A stretch of 64,000 bases of DNA from Enterobacteriaceae bacterium (GTDB lineage: Bacteria; Pseudomonadota; Gammaproteobacteria; Enterobacterales; Enterobacteriaceae): contig CABIZV010000001.1 in NCBI GenBank assembly GCA_902363335.1, positions 744,001 to 808,000 of the forward strand, read 5' to 3'. The stretch's first letter is position 1. Every line of letters begins with the position of its first letter. Shown here piece after piece: positions 42,330 to 49,918 of the stretch. The notes below the pieces were generated by a model. That model was given only the letters and a program-made list of their open reading frames with translations. It searched no databases and was not told the origin of the DNA. Position numbers and translations under genes: made by a program.

Positions 42330-43348
42330 TTAAAATACCTCACGGCAATGGCAATAAAGATAGGCGCCCCAACCAGAGCGGTCATGACGCCGGTCGCCAG
42401 CTCCTGAGGCGCCAGCAGCCAGCGGGCAAGAATATCCGCCAGCAGCAATAACAGCGCGCCGGTGGGAAGCGCCAGCAGGAGTCCGCTACGGACATCCTGA
42501 CCGGCCCAGCGGCGTATGGCATGAGGAACGACCAGGCCTATAAACCCGACCGGCCCGGCGACCGATACCGCCGCCCCGCACAGCAGCGCAATGGCAATCA
42601 CCCCCAGGATGCGGGTACGTGTGACCGCCACGCCGAGACCGCTCGCCACGCGATCGCCCAGCGCGAGAATATTTAAACGGGGGGCAAGCCAGGCTGCCAG
42701 CAGCACGCCAGTCAGCGCCGGAATACTCGCTATTTTCAGGGTAGCCAGGGAGATACCCGCCAGATCCCCGGCAAGCCATGTGCGCATTGCCTGGAGCGTC
42801 TGTTCATCAAGAATAAGGATTGAGGCGGTCACCGCCGAGGCAAATGCCGATAGCGCCACGCCGCATAAGGTGATTTTCATCGCCGTTGCCCCTGTGCGCC
42901 CCGCGCTTGCCAACAGCATCACCAAACCAAACAGCAGCGCCGCGCCGAAGGCGGCAACCAGCGGACGGTCGATCCCCCACTCACCAAACGAGATGCCCGC
43001 CGCCGAGCAGGCCACCACCGCCAGCGTGGCCCCGGCGTTCAACCCCAGAATATGCGGCTCACCTAGCGGATTGCGCACCACGGTTTGTAGCAGCAGCCCT
43101 GCCCCCCCCAGCGCCGCGCCGGTCAATAGCGCCGCCAATAAGCGGGTCAGACGCAGGGTGACAATAATACGGTGTTCAAAATTGTGCGGATCGTTATGCA
43201 GTAACGCTTCTATCACCACCCGCGGCGCAATGGCGCGTGCGCCAAGACCAAGATGGATAATCGCCCCGCAGCACAGCAGCGCGCTTATCAGAAGTAACGC
43301 AAGCTTAGGGCGCACGCGGTGTCGTCGCTGCAGAGTGAGCGCCACCAT
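42326..43348 (-). CDS. Iron-siderophore ABC permease (FecCD family), first subunit
   Basis: 340 residues if the ATG at 43348 is used. That codon overlaps the ATPase stop codon by one base (TAATG), which is the likely coupling signal. A GTG 24 bases further upstream would give 348 residues and a 25-base overlap. Family motifs GAALGGAGLLLQTVVRNPLGEPHILGLNAG and GPVGFIGLVVPHAIRRWAG are intact. It forms the membrane channel with the second permease. Confidence 0.92.
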   Translation of the reverse strand: MVALTLQRRHRVRPKLALLLISALLCCGAIIHLGLGARAIAPRVVIEALLHNDPHNFEHRIIVTLRLTRLLAALLTGAALGGAGLLLQTVVRNPLGEPHILGLNAGATLAVVACSAAGISFGEWGIDRPLVAAFGAALLFGLVMLLASAGRTGATAMKITLCGVALSAFASAVTASILILDEQTLQAMRTWLAGDLAGISLATLKIASIPALTGVLLAAWLAPRLNILALGDRVASGLGVAVTRTRILGVIAIALLCGAAVSVAGPVGFIGLVVPHAIRRWAGQDVRSGLLLALPTGALLLLLADILARWLLAPQELATGVMTALVGAPIFIAIAVRYFK

Positions 43349-44169
43349 TAGTCCGTCACCACGCTGGTGCACAACGGCATAAACAGCGGCTTACCGGTTT
43401 GCGGGTTGTGCAGCATCTGCACTTCGACATCAAAGACGTGTTGAATGATCTCTGGCGTACACGGCTGCCTCTCATCAACAATATGCGCAATGTGTCCCTG
43501 CTTCATAAACACCAGCGTGTCGGCGTAGTTCACGGCGAAGTTGAGGTCATGCAGTACGGTGATAACCGTGCGCCCATGCGCGCGGGTGAGATGGTGTAGC
43601 AGTTCGAGGATCTCCACCTGATAGCGTAAATCAAGCCAGGTGGTCGGTTCATCGAGCAAAATGGTGCTGGTCTGCTGCGCCAATGCCATCGCTATCCAGC
43701 ATCGCTGCCGCTGACCGCCGGACAGGCTGTCCACCGGCAGATGCGCGTACTCCAGCGTCCCGGTCAGGCGCAGAGCTTCCTCTACCGCATGTTCATCCTC
43801 CGCCGACCACTGACGAATCAGCCCCTGCCACGGATAGCGGCCGCGTGATACCAGTTCAAACACCGTCAACCCTTCTGGGGTAAGCGGCGATTGTGGCAGC
43901 AGGCCAAGCTGGCGGGCGACCTGTTTGGTCGGCAGCGCGTGGATGTCGCGCCCATTGAGGCGAACGCAGCCCGCAAGCGGTTTGAGCATCCGCGCCATGG
44001 TATTAAGTAAGGTAGATTTGCCTGAACCATTTGCCCCTGCGAGCACCGTCATTTTGCCTACGGGCAGGGTCAGGCTGATATTTTCAACGATGCGCTGACT
44101 GCCGTAGCCTGCGCACAGGGACTCCAGCACAATCCCGCATGGGTGCGGGGCATCTTGCCGCTGTGGCAT
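43348..44169 (-). CDS. Iron-siderophore ABC ATP-binding protein (FecE/FepC-like)
   Basis: 273 residues. Walker A GANGSGKST is at residues 45-53, the ABC signature is LSGGQRQR, and Walker B TILLDEPTTWLD is followed by the switch His in VLHDLNFAV. It is the first gene of the minus-strand iron operon, with TGGAG before its ATG. Together with the two permeases, the binding protein and the divergent receptor, it completes an import system from surface to cytoplasm. Confidence 0.93.
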   Translation of the reverse strand: MPQRQDAPHPCGIVLESLCAGYGSQRIVENISLTLPVGKMTVLAGANGSGKSTLLNTMARMLKPLAGCVRLNGRDIHALPTKQVARQLGLLPQSPLTPEGLTVFELVSRGRYPWQGLIRQWSAEDEHAVEEALRLTGTLEYAHLPVDSLSGGQRQRCWIAMALAQQTSTILLDEPTTWLDLRYQVEILELLHHLTRAHGRTVITVLHDLNFAVNYADTLVFMKQGHIAHIVDERQPCTPEIIQHVFDVEVQMLHNPQTGKPLFMPLCTSVVTD

Positions 44170-44586
44170 GTTTCTCTCTCCAGGGCAACGGTCGTTTCGC
44201 GTGCTGCACTTTAAATAAATCTCATTCTCTTTTGATCATGCAATGCCGTTATGTAGTAGTCAAGCTCACTACATTACCGTTTCATTGCACAGGGTCTTTG
44301 CTTTTACGCGAACAATTGCCGATTACTAGAGCGCTAATAAAAATCATATATATCAATAAATAAAATCATATCCGCTATCCAGAACAGTCCTCATGAGCCG
44401 GCTTTTCGCTGCTTCATAAATTTATTCTTCGCTGCATTTACTACTACATCCACTCATGTTTGAATGATTCTCAATTAGATATCCAGACCATCACCGCGTG
44501 ATGCGCATGGAGACACTTTTACAATCAGGGCAATGATTTTTATCACTTTTTATCACCGCACTCGGTGATTTATGGGAAACATACAG
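44170..44586. promoter_or_regulatory. 417-base divergent control region of the siderophore operon and receptor
   Basis: No gene is seen. Two AT-rich stretches resemble Fur boxes: 44213-44233 (AAATAAATCTCATTCTC...) next to the ATPase operon and 44461-44479 (TGAATGATTCTCAATTAGA) next to the receptor gene; both contain a GAGAAT- or ATTCTC-type core like GATAATGATAATCATTATC but are not close matches. A 10-base sequence ATGTAGTAGT at 44251-44260 recurs as its complement at 44440-44449, and ACTACAT occurs again at 44268-44274, possible sites for another regulator. Confidence 0.5.
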
Positions 44587-46752
44587 ATGACACAGCACTC
44601 CCCGACGTTCACGGGAAAAACCGGGCGCGCCCTCTTTTCATTGCTTTTTGTCGGAGCGGTTAGCTCCCCGTCGCTGATGGCGGCAGAAACAAAAACCTCG
44701 GGTGATAGCGTCCAGAAAGAGGAGGCAATGACGGTCGTTGGCACTTCACAGGCGGACCAGACGGTCACCGATGGCTATCAACCGCTCAGTAGTTCAACCG
44801 CCACGCTCACCTCAATGCCGCTATTGGATATTCCACAGGTGGTGAATACCGTCAGCGACAAAGTCCTCGCCGACCAGCATGTCACCACGCTCGATGAAGC
44901 GTTGTACAACGTGGCAAACGTCGTGCAAACCAATACGCTGGGCGGTACGCAAGATGCCTTCACCCGCCGTGGCTTCGGCGCCAATCGCGATGGTTCCATC
45001 ATGACCAACGGGCTGCGAACCGTGTTGCCGCGCAGCTTTAACGCCGCCACTTCACGGGTGGAAGTGCTTAAAGGGCCAGCGTCTACACTGTATGGCATTC
45101 TCGACCCCGGCGGGTTAATTAACGTCATCACTAAACGCCCGGAACGCACGTTTTCCGGCGACATCTCCGCCACCTCCAGCAGTTTTGGCGGCGGCACGGG
45201 ACAGGTCGATGTCACCGGGCCGATAGCAGGAACGCAGCTGGCATACCGTCTCGTTGGGGAGTATCAGCATGAAGACTACTGGCGTAATTTTGGCGAGGAG
45301 CGCAGCAGCTTTATCGCCCCTTCCCTGACCTGGTTTGGCGATGATGCAATGGTTAACCTCTCGTGGTCTCACCGGAGCTACCACACGCCGTTTGACCGGG
45401 GCACCATTTTTGATTTAAACACCGGACACGCCGTCGATGTTCCCCGTGACGAGCGTTTTGATGAGCCCTTCAACGTCACCAACGGAGATTCCGATCTCGC
45501 GCAGGTGAATGCCGAATACCGCCTGAACAGCCAGTGGACCGCCCGCTTCGATTACGGTTTCAGCCAGGATAAATACAGTGATAATCAGGCGCGCGTCATG
45601 GCCTATGACGCCAAAACGGGCAATCTGACGCGGCGGGTAGATGCCACCCAGGGCTCTACGCAGCGCATGCATTCAACCCGCGCAGATTTGCAAGGTAATG
45701 TGGTGATCGGCGGCTTTTATAATGAAATTCTCGGCGGTATTGCGTATGAGAATTACGATCTGCTGCGCACTGATATGATCCGCTGCAAAAACGTCAAAGG
45801 CTTCAATATCTACAACCCGGTGTACGGTACGCTGGATAAATGTACCAGCGTTTCGGCCGCCGACAGCGACCAGCGTATTCAGCAGGAAACGTATGCGACC
45901 TACTTGCAGGACTCGCTCTATCTGACCGACAAATGGATTGCCGTCGCCGGTGTGCGCTATCAGTATTACACCCAGTACGCGGGAAAAGGCCGTCCTTTCA
46001 ACGTCAACACTGATAGCCAGGATGAGAAACTCACGCCCAAGTTTGGCATGGTTTATAAGCTCACTCCTACCGTGTCGCTTTTCGGTAACGTGGCACAGTC
46101 GTTTATGCCGCAGTCGTCGATTGCAAGCTACATTGGCGACCTGCCGCCGGAAGAATCTACGGCCTACGAGCTCGGTGCAAAATTCGATCTGTTTGACGGC
46201 GTAACATCCAATATCACCTTCTTTGATATTCATAAACGCAACGTCATGTATACCGAAACCATCGGCGATGAAACCTACGCCAAAACGGCGGGTAAAGTCC
46301 GTTCGCAGGGTATTGAAGTGGACGTTGCCGGGGCGCTCACCGATAATCTCAACGTCATTGCCAGCTATGGTTATACCGACGCGAAGGTGATTGACGATCC
46401 TGATTACGCCGGAAAACCGCTGCCGAACGTGCCGCGCCACACCGGTTCCTTGTTCCTGACTTACGATATCCATAACGTCTATGACGACAACACGCTAACC
46501 CTCGGCGGCGGCGGGCACGCGCTGAGTCGGCGTTCCGGTACTAACGGCGCGGATTATTACCTGCCAGGCTATGCGGTTGCCGATGTCTTTGCCGCGTACA
46601 AAATGAAATTGCAGTACCCGGTCACGTTACAGTTGAACGTCAAAAACCTGTTCGATAAGACCTACTACACCTCGTCTATCGCCAGCAATAATTTGGGCAA
46701 CCAGATTGGCGATCCGCGTGAAGTGCAATTAACGGTCAAAATGGCCTTCTAG
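44587..46752 (+). CDS. TonB-dependent siderophore receptor
   Basis: Outer-membrane 22-strand barrel receptor. The product from the ATG at 44587 is about 721 residues, with a signal peptide ending near LMAAE. A TonB box (EEAMTVVG) is followed by the plug domain with RRGFGANRDGSIMTNGLR and the plug-end motif VEVLKGPASTLYGILDPGGLINVITKRP; it ends in VKMAF with the C-terminal aromatic. Its pattern fits the FhuE/FpvA-type (hydroxamate-like) subgroup, but the ligand cannot be read from sequence. An in-frame ATG at 44572 is also possible. Divergent from the ABC importer operon. Confidence 0.9.
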   Translation: MTQHSPTFTGKTGRALFSLLFVGAVSSPSLMAAETKTSGDSVQKEEAMTVVGTSQADQTVTDGYQPLSSSTATLTSMPLLDIPQVVNTVSDKVLADQHVTTLDEALYNVANVVQTNTLGGTQDAFTRRGFGANRDGSIMTNGLRTVLPRSFNAATSRVEVLKGPASTLYGILDPGGLINVITKRPERTFSGDISATSSSFGGGTGQVDVTGPIAGTQLAYRLVGEYQHEDYWRNFGEERSSFIAPSLTWFGDDAMVNLSWSHRSYHTPFDRGTIFDLNTGHAVDVPRDERFDEPFNVTNGDSDLAQVNAEYRLNSQWTARFDYGFSQDKYSDNQARVMAYDAKTGNLTRRVDATQGSTQRMHSTRADLQGNVVIGGFYNEILGGIAYENYDLLRTDMIRCKNVKGFNIYNPVYGTLDKCTSVSAADSDQRIQQETYATYLQDSLYLTDKWIAVAGVRYQYYTQYAGKGRPFNVNTDSQDEKLTPKFGMVYKLTPTVSLFGNVAQSFMPQSSIASYIGDLPPEESTAYELGAKFDLFDGVTSNITFFDIHKRNVMYTETIGDETYAKTAGKVRSQGIEVDVAGALTDNLNVIASYGYTDAKVIDDPDYAGKPLPNVPRHTGSLFLTYDIHNVYDDNTLTLGGGGHALSRRSGTNGADYYLPGYAVADVFAAYKMKLQYPVTLQLNVKNLFDKTYYTSSIASNNLGNQIGDPREVQLTVKMAF

Positions 46753-46759
46753 GTCACCC

Positions 46760-46780
46760 GCGGCCCCGCTCTGGGGCCGC
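46760..46780 (+). terminator. Hairpin after the siderophore receptor gene
   Basis: GCGGCCCC pairs with GGGGCCGC across a five-base loop, followed by ATTTAC, a weak tail. It starts eight bases after the stop codon. Confidence 0.55.
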
Positions 46781-46885
46781 ATTTACGTAATCTTTCAATA
46801 ATGTGTCACTTCCCTACAGTTCGTTTCCGCATAATAGTCGCTTTAACTTTTAAGTAACATAATGCGACATTGAGGGATAAGCGTG

Positions 46886-47845
46886 ATGCATCAAACTCTG
46901 CGACTTTCACGCTGGCTGCTGGGATTCGCTCTCGCCGCTAGCATCGTGTTACCCGCCAGCGCCAACACCTGGCCGTTACCGCCGCCGGGTAGCCGTCTGG
47001 TGGGTGAGAACCGTTTTCACGTGGTTGAAAATAACGGCGGCTCGCTGGAAGCCATCGCCAAGAAATATAACGTCGGTTTTCTGGCGCTATTACAGGCCAA
47101 CCCCGGCATTGACCCTTACGTTCCCCGCCCAGGCAGCGTGCTGACCATCCCGCTGCAAACCCTGCTGCCGGACGTGCCGCGCGAAGGCATTGTGCTCAAT
47201 CTGGCGGAGCTGCGGCTTTACTATTATCCACCGGGCAGCAACAAGGTGACGGTCTACCCTATCGGTATCGGCCAGCTCGGGGGCGATACAATCACCCCAA
47301 CCATGGTCACCACCGTGTCCGATAAGCGGGCAAACCCGACCTGGACACCAACGGCCAATATTCGCGCGCGTTATAAAGCACAAGGCATCGATCTGCCAGC
47401 AGTGATGCCAGCCGGGCCGGATAACCCTATGGGCCATCACGCGATTCGCCTGGCAGCCTACGGCGGCGTGTACCTGCTGCACGGAACCAATGCCGATTTT
47501 GGCATCGGGATGCGCGTCAGCTCGGGTTGTATTCGCCTGCGCGATGGCGACATTAAGGCGCTGTTTGATGAGGTTAAGCCGGGCACCAAAGTGAATATCA
47601 TTAACACGCCGATTAAAGCGTCCATTGAGCCCAATGGTGTACATTGGGTAGAAGTCCATCAGCCGCTATCTGAGCATATTAATGACGATCCGCAAACGCT
47701 GCCGATTGTCCTTAACGCCGCGATGAAAGCCTTTAGTCAGAACAGCGGTACTGACCGCGAGGTGATGAATAAAGCGCTGGATATTCGTTCTGGCATGCCG
47801 ATTGACGTCAGCCGACATGACGCGGTTTCGCAGCAAAACATGTAG
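46886..47845 (+). CDS. ldtC: L,D-transpeptidase LdtC (Lpp-attaching)
   Basis: Periplasmic enzyme that covalently links Braun lipoprotein to peptidoglycan. The signal peptide ends near ASA; a LysM domain follows (about 45-90, FHVVENNGGSLEAIAKKYNV). The YkuD domain (about 100-235) has the catalytic HGTNADFGIGMRVSSGCIRL with the nucleophilic Cys. Length is 319 aa (E. coli about 320). The ATG at 46886 is eight bases after GAGGGA; a GTG at 46883 is only five bases away. In E. coli it is followed by mfd; here its upstream neighbour is the siderophore receptor. Confidence 0.94.
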   Translation: MHQTLRLSRWLLGFALAASIVLPASANTWPLPPPGSRLVGENRFHVVENNGGSLEAIAKKYNVGFLALLQANPGIDPYVPRPGSVLTIPLQTLLPDVPREGIVLNLAELRLYYYPPGSNKVTVYPIGIGQLGGDTITPTMVTTVSDKRANPTWTPTANIRARYKAQGIDLPAVMPAGPDNPMGHHAIRLAAYGGVYLLHGTNADFGIGMRVSSGCIRLRDGDIKALFDEVKPGTKVNIINTPIKASIEPNGVHWVEVHQPLSEHINDDPQTLPIVLNAAMKAFSQNSGTDREVMNKALDIRSGMPIDVSRHDAVSQQNM

Positions 47846-47863
47846 TGAATAGCAGAAAAAAAG

Positions 47864-47900
47864 AAAAGGCCCTGAGCGGGATACGCTCAGGGCCTTTTTT
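47864..47900. terminator. Bidirectional terminator between ldtC and bhsA
   Basis: AAAAGGCCCTGAGCG pairs with CGCTCAGGGCCTTTTTT across a five-base loop, with A/T-runs on both sides. It serves both convergent genes. Confidence 0.92.
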
Positions 47901-47940
47901 ATCGCAGTGGTATATTAAAGCATTATGAGGGTTTTAATGC

Positions 47941-48198
47941 TTATTTATAGATAACAGCAGTACCGTGGAGGGTGTTAGGACCGCTTACTGAAGTGATACG
48001 GAACGATTTCGCGCCCATCGCATCAGCTTTCTGTGACAACTCTTGTTCCAGGGATGCCAGGTTTGGACCGGCAGTTGCCGCGATGCTACCTACTTTTTGC
48101 TGATCCGCTGGAGTGGACTGCACTTCAACAGCGGCGAAGCTTGCAAATGACAGAGAACTTAGAACGGCTGCGATGGCCAGATTTTTTACGTTTTTCAT
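47941..48198 (-). CDS. bhsA: BhsA multiple stress resistance outer membrane protein
   Basis: Small protein of the YhcN/BhsA (DUF1471) family, 85 aa, as in E. coli. The signal peptide ends at SFA or FAA; the mature part EVQSTPADQQKVGSIAATAG and GAKSFRITSVSGPNTLHGTAVIYK is nearly identical to E. coli. BhsA affects outer-membrane permeability, including to copper, and biofilm formation. It is divergent from its repressor comR. A 30-base palindrome lies 40 bases upstream. Confidence 0.95.
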   Translation of the reverse strand: MKNVKNLAIAAVLSSLSFASFAAVEVQSTPADQQKVGSIAATAGPNLASLEQELSQKADAMGAKSFRITSVSGPNTLHGTAVIYK

Positions 48199-48237
48199 GA
48201 TTTTTACCTTTGCAGATGATTTTTTGTAGGTCAGACG

Positions 48238-48267
48238 TTATTAACTTAACGATCGATAAGTTAATAA
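48238..48267. promoter_or_regulatory. 30-base palindrome upstream of bhsA
   Basis: TTATTAACTTA (48238-48248) and TAAGTTAATAA (48257-48267) are perfect complements around ACGATCGA, whose centre CGATCG is itself palindromic. It lies 40 bases before the bhsA start, in promoter/leader position. Its binding factor is not identified. Confidence 0.6.
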
Positions 48268-48407
48268 TAATGAGATCTACGTCACACGTCAACGCTATTT
48301 TTATAACGACCGTTTAATTAATTAAAATTCATATATTTTTCATATGAATATGTTTCATTTATTTTTGTCACGGAAGCGCTAGCTCCTGCTGACGATTATT
48401 TTTATAA

Positions 48408-48417
48408 TGAACGTTCA
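48408..48417. promoter_or_regulatory. Probable ComR operator before comR
   Basis: TGAACGTTCA is a perfect 10-base palindrome 28 bases upstream of the comR start. TetR-family repressors typically bind such sites next to their own gene. Assignment to ComR is inference from position. Confidence 0.55.
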
Positions 48418-48444
48418 CTAAAACCGACTAAGGTAGGCGGCACG

Positions 48445-49083
48445 ATGACAACTGACACGCAAAGTTGCGCGAAAAAAGGCCGTGGTCGACCGAAAGTATT
48501 CGACCGGGAAGCGGCGCTTGATAAAGCGATGACGCTTTTCTGGCAGTATGGCTATGAAGCAACATCGCTTTCTGACCTTGTCGAAGCGACCGGGGCGAAA
48601 GCGCCTACGCTTTATGCAGAGTTCGCGAACAAAGAGGGGCTCTTCCGCGCCGTTCTCGATCACTATATTTCGCACTTTGCTTCAAAAAATGAGGCTTGCC
48701 TGTTTTGCGAAGAGCAGACGGTGACCGAAGCGCTGAGGAATTATTTCACCTCTGTCGCCACCTGCTTTACCAGCAAAGACACGCCTGCGGGCTGCTTTAT
48801 GATTAACACTTCAGCGGCGCTGGCGGCATCGTCTAAAGAGATAGCCAAAACCATCAAATCCCGACATGCGGTGCAAGAACAGACGTTATGCCAATTCCTG
48901 CAATTACGTCAGGCGCGCGGCGAGATCCCCGCTGACAAAAATGTCAAAGAGCTGGCCTTGTTCCTGGGCTGTATTTTGCAGGGAATGTCGATAAGCGCCC
49001 GTGAAGGGGCAAGCTTTGAAACGCTGATGCAGATTATTGAAACGACGCTGCGCCTGTGGCCGCAGATGATTAAGCAGCCTTAA
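48445..49083 (+). CDS. comR: TetR-family copper-responsive repressor ComR
   Basis: Repressor of bhsA in E. coli, relieved by copper. Residues 1-15 are a basic arm (GRGRPKVFDR at 12-21), then the helix-turn-helix ATSLSDLVEATGAKAPTLYAEF. The C-terminal domain is Cys-rich (Cys at about 85, 88, 107, 117, 152 and 176), notable in view of copper sensing. Length is 212 aa (E. coli 210). Divergent from bhsA with 246 bases between. A hairpin with ycfJ follows. Confidence 0.93.
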   Translation: MTTDTQSCAKKGRGRPKVFDREAALDKAMTLFWQYGYEATSLSDLVEATGAKAPTLYAEFANKEGLFRAVLDHYISHFASKNEACLFCEEQTVTEALRNYFTSVATCFTSKDTPAGCFMINTSAALAASSKEIAKTIKSRHAVQEQTLCQFLQLRQARGEIPADKNVKELALFLGCILQGMSISAREGASFETLMQIIETTLRLWPQMIKQP

Positions 49084-49117
49084 AAAAACGCCCCGCGATC
49101 AGATTGATAGCGGGGCG
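49082..49117 (-). terminator. Terminator of ycfJ (shared with comR)
   Basis: On the minus strand CGCCCCGC pairs with GCGGGGCG across about 13 bases and is followed by seven T residues. The plus-strand tail is not T-rich, so it acts mainly for ycfJ. Confidence 0.8.
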
Positions 49118-49137
49118 AATAAGATTGTCATGCTTTT

Positions 49138-49674
49138 TTAGGCTTTATTAAGAACAAGCTGTCCATTGTTATCCAATGGGATCTGGCTGCCTGGGTTCTT
49201 ATCCATACGGATTTTCCCCTGCTGGTCGCCAATTTTATAGGTGACGTCATAACCCAGCGTCTTCTCAGACTTATCGTACACCGTTTTACAACGCTGCTCG
49301 GTTGTGGTGTAGGTGTCGTTATTTTGCATTGCACCCTGCGCCTGGTTACCGGCGTAACCACCGCCTAAAGCACCAACCACCGTTGCCACGTCTTTACCGC
49401 GACCGCCACCAAACTGATGCCCAATAACGCCCCCCGCCACCGCGCCAAGCACGGAACCGGCAATTCGGTTTTCATCCTGTACCGGGCGACGATGCGTGAC
49501 CGTCACGTTACGGCACTCTTTACGTGGGTTTTTGACGGTTTCCGTGATGGGCGTAGAAGAGACAACCTGGGCATACTGTGGGCCACGGTCGAAAACGTTC
49601 ATACTGGCGACGGCAGCCACACCCAGTGCGGCTGCGACGCCTATACCCATACCCGCCAACATAGATTTATTCAC
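49138..49674 (-). CDS. ycfJ: Glycine-zipper envelope protein YcfJ
   Basis: 178 aa (E. coli 179). It starts at GTG 49674, after AGGAGGAA; the sequence NKSMLAGMGIGVAAALGVAAVAS is an N-terminal membrane or signal helix. A glycine-zipper segment (GSVLGAVAGGVIGHQFGGGRG, about residues 69-110) resembles that of SlyB. Function is unknown; in E. coli it contributes to biofilm phenotypes. Downstream neighbour of ndh on the same strand with a repeat cluster between. Confidence 0.93.
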   Translation of the reverse strand: MNKSMLAGMGIGVAAALGVAAVASMNVFDRGPQYAQVVSSTPITETVKNPRKECRNVTVTHRRPVQDENRIAGSVLGAVAGGVIGHQFGGGRGKDVATVVGALGGGYAGNQAQGAMQNNDTYTTTEQRCKTVYDKSEKTLGYDVTYKIGDQQGKIRMDKNPGSQIPLDNNGQLVLNKA

Positions 49675-49799
49675 GGGACTTCCTCCTTTGTTGCAATTAC
49701 TGACAATTGTGCAACCATTTGTTAGCACAGCCAATCAGACAAAGACGCAAAAGAAGTGTTTTATAGGGGGATGTAGGGGTTTCAGAGGATTCTGAGCCA

Positions 49800-49905
49800 C
49801 CCGGCGGCGCTGCGCTTGGCCGGGCTACAGGTAGTTGTAGGCCGGATAAGGCGTAGCCGCCATCCGGCAATTTAAAGTAGCCCGGCCAAGCGCAGCGCCG
49901 CCGGG
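49800..49905. repeat. Composite repeat: 29-base perfect inverted repeat flanking a REP
   Basis: A 29-base sequence at 49800-49828 is repeated as its perfect complement at 49877-49905. Between them, 49837-49868 is a classical REP unit (GTAGGCCGGATAAGGCG ... CCATCCGGC). The 29-base unit also occurs near gstA (5917-5945). The element lies between ndh and ycfJ, which are on the same strand, so it will be transcribed and could fold into a very stable hairpin. Confidence 0.88.
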
Positions 49906-49918
49906 AACCCAAGTGGGA

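Noticed and set aside
33447..46885. Possible integrated element anchored at tRNA-Val
   Set aside because: No integrase, no phage or plasmid genes, and no second copy of the tRNA 3' end (attachment repeat) seen up to ldtC; kept only as a question about gene relocation.
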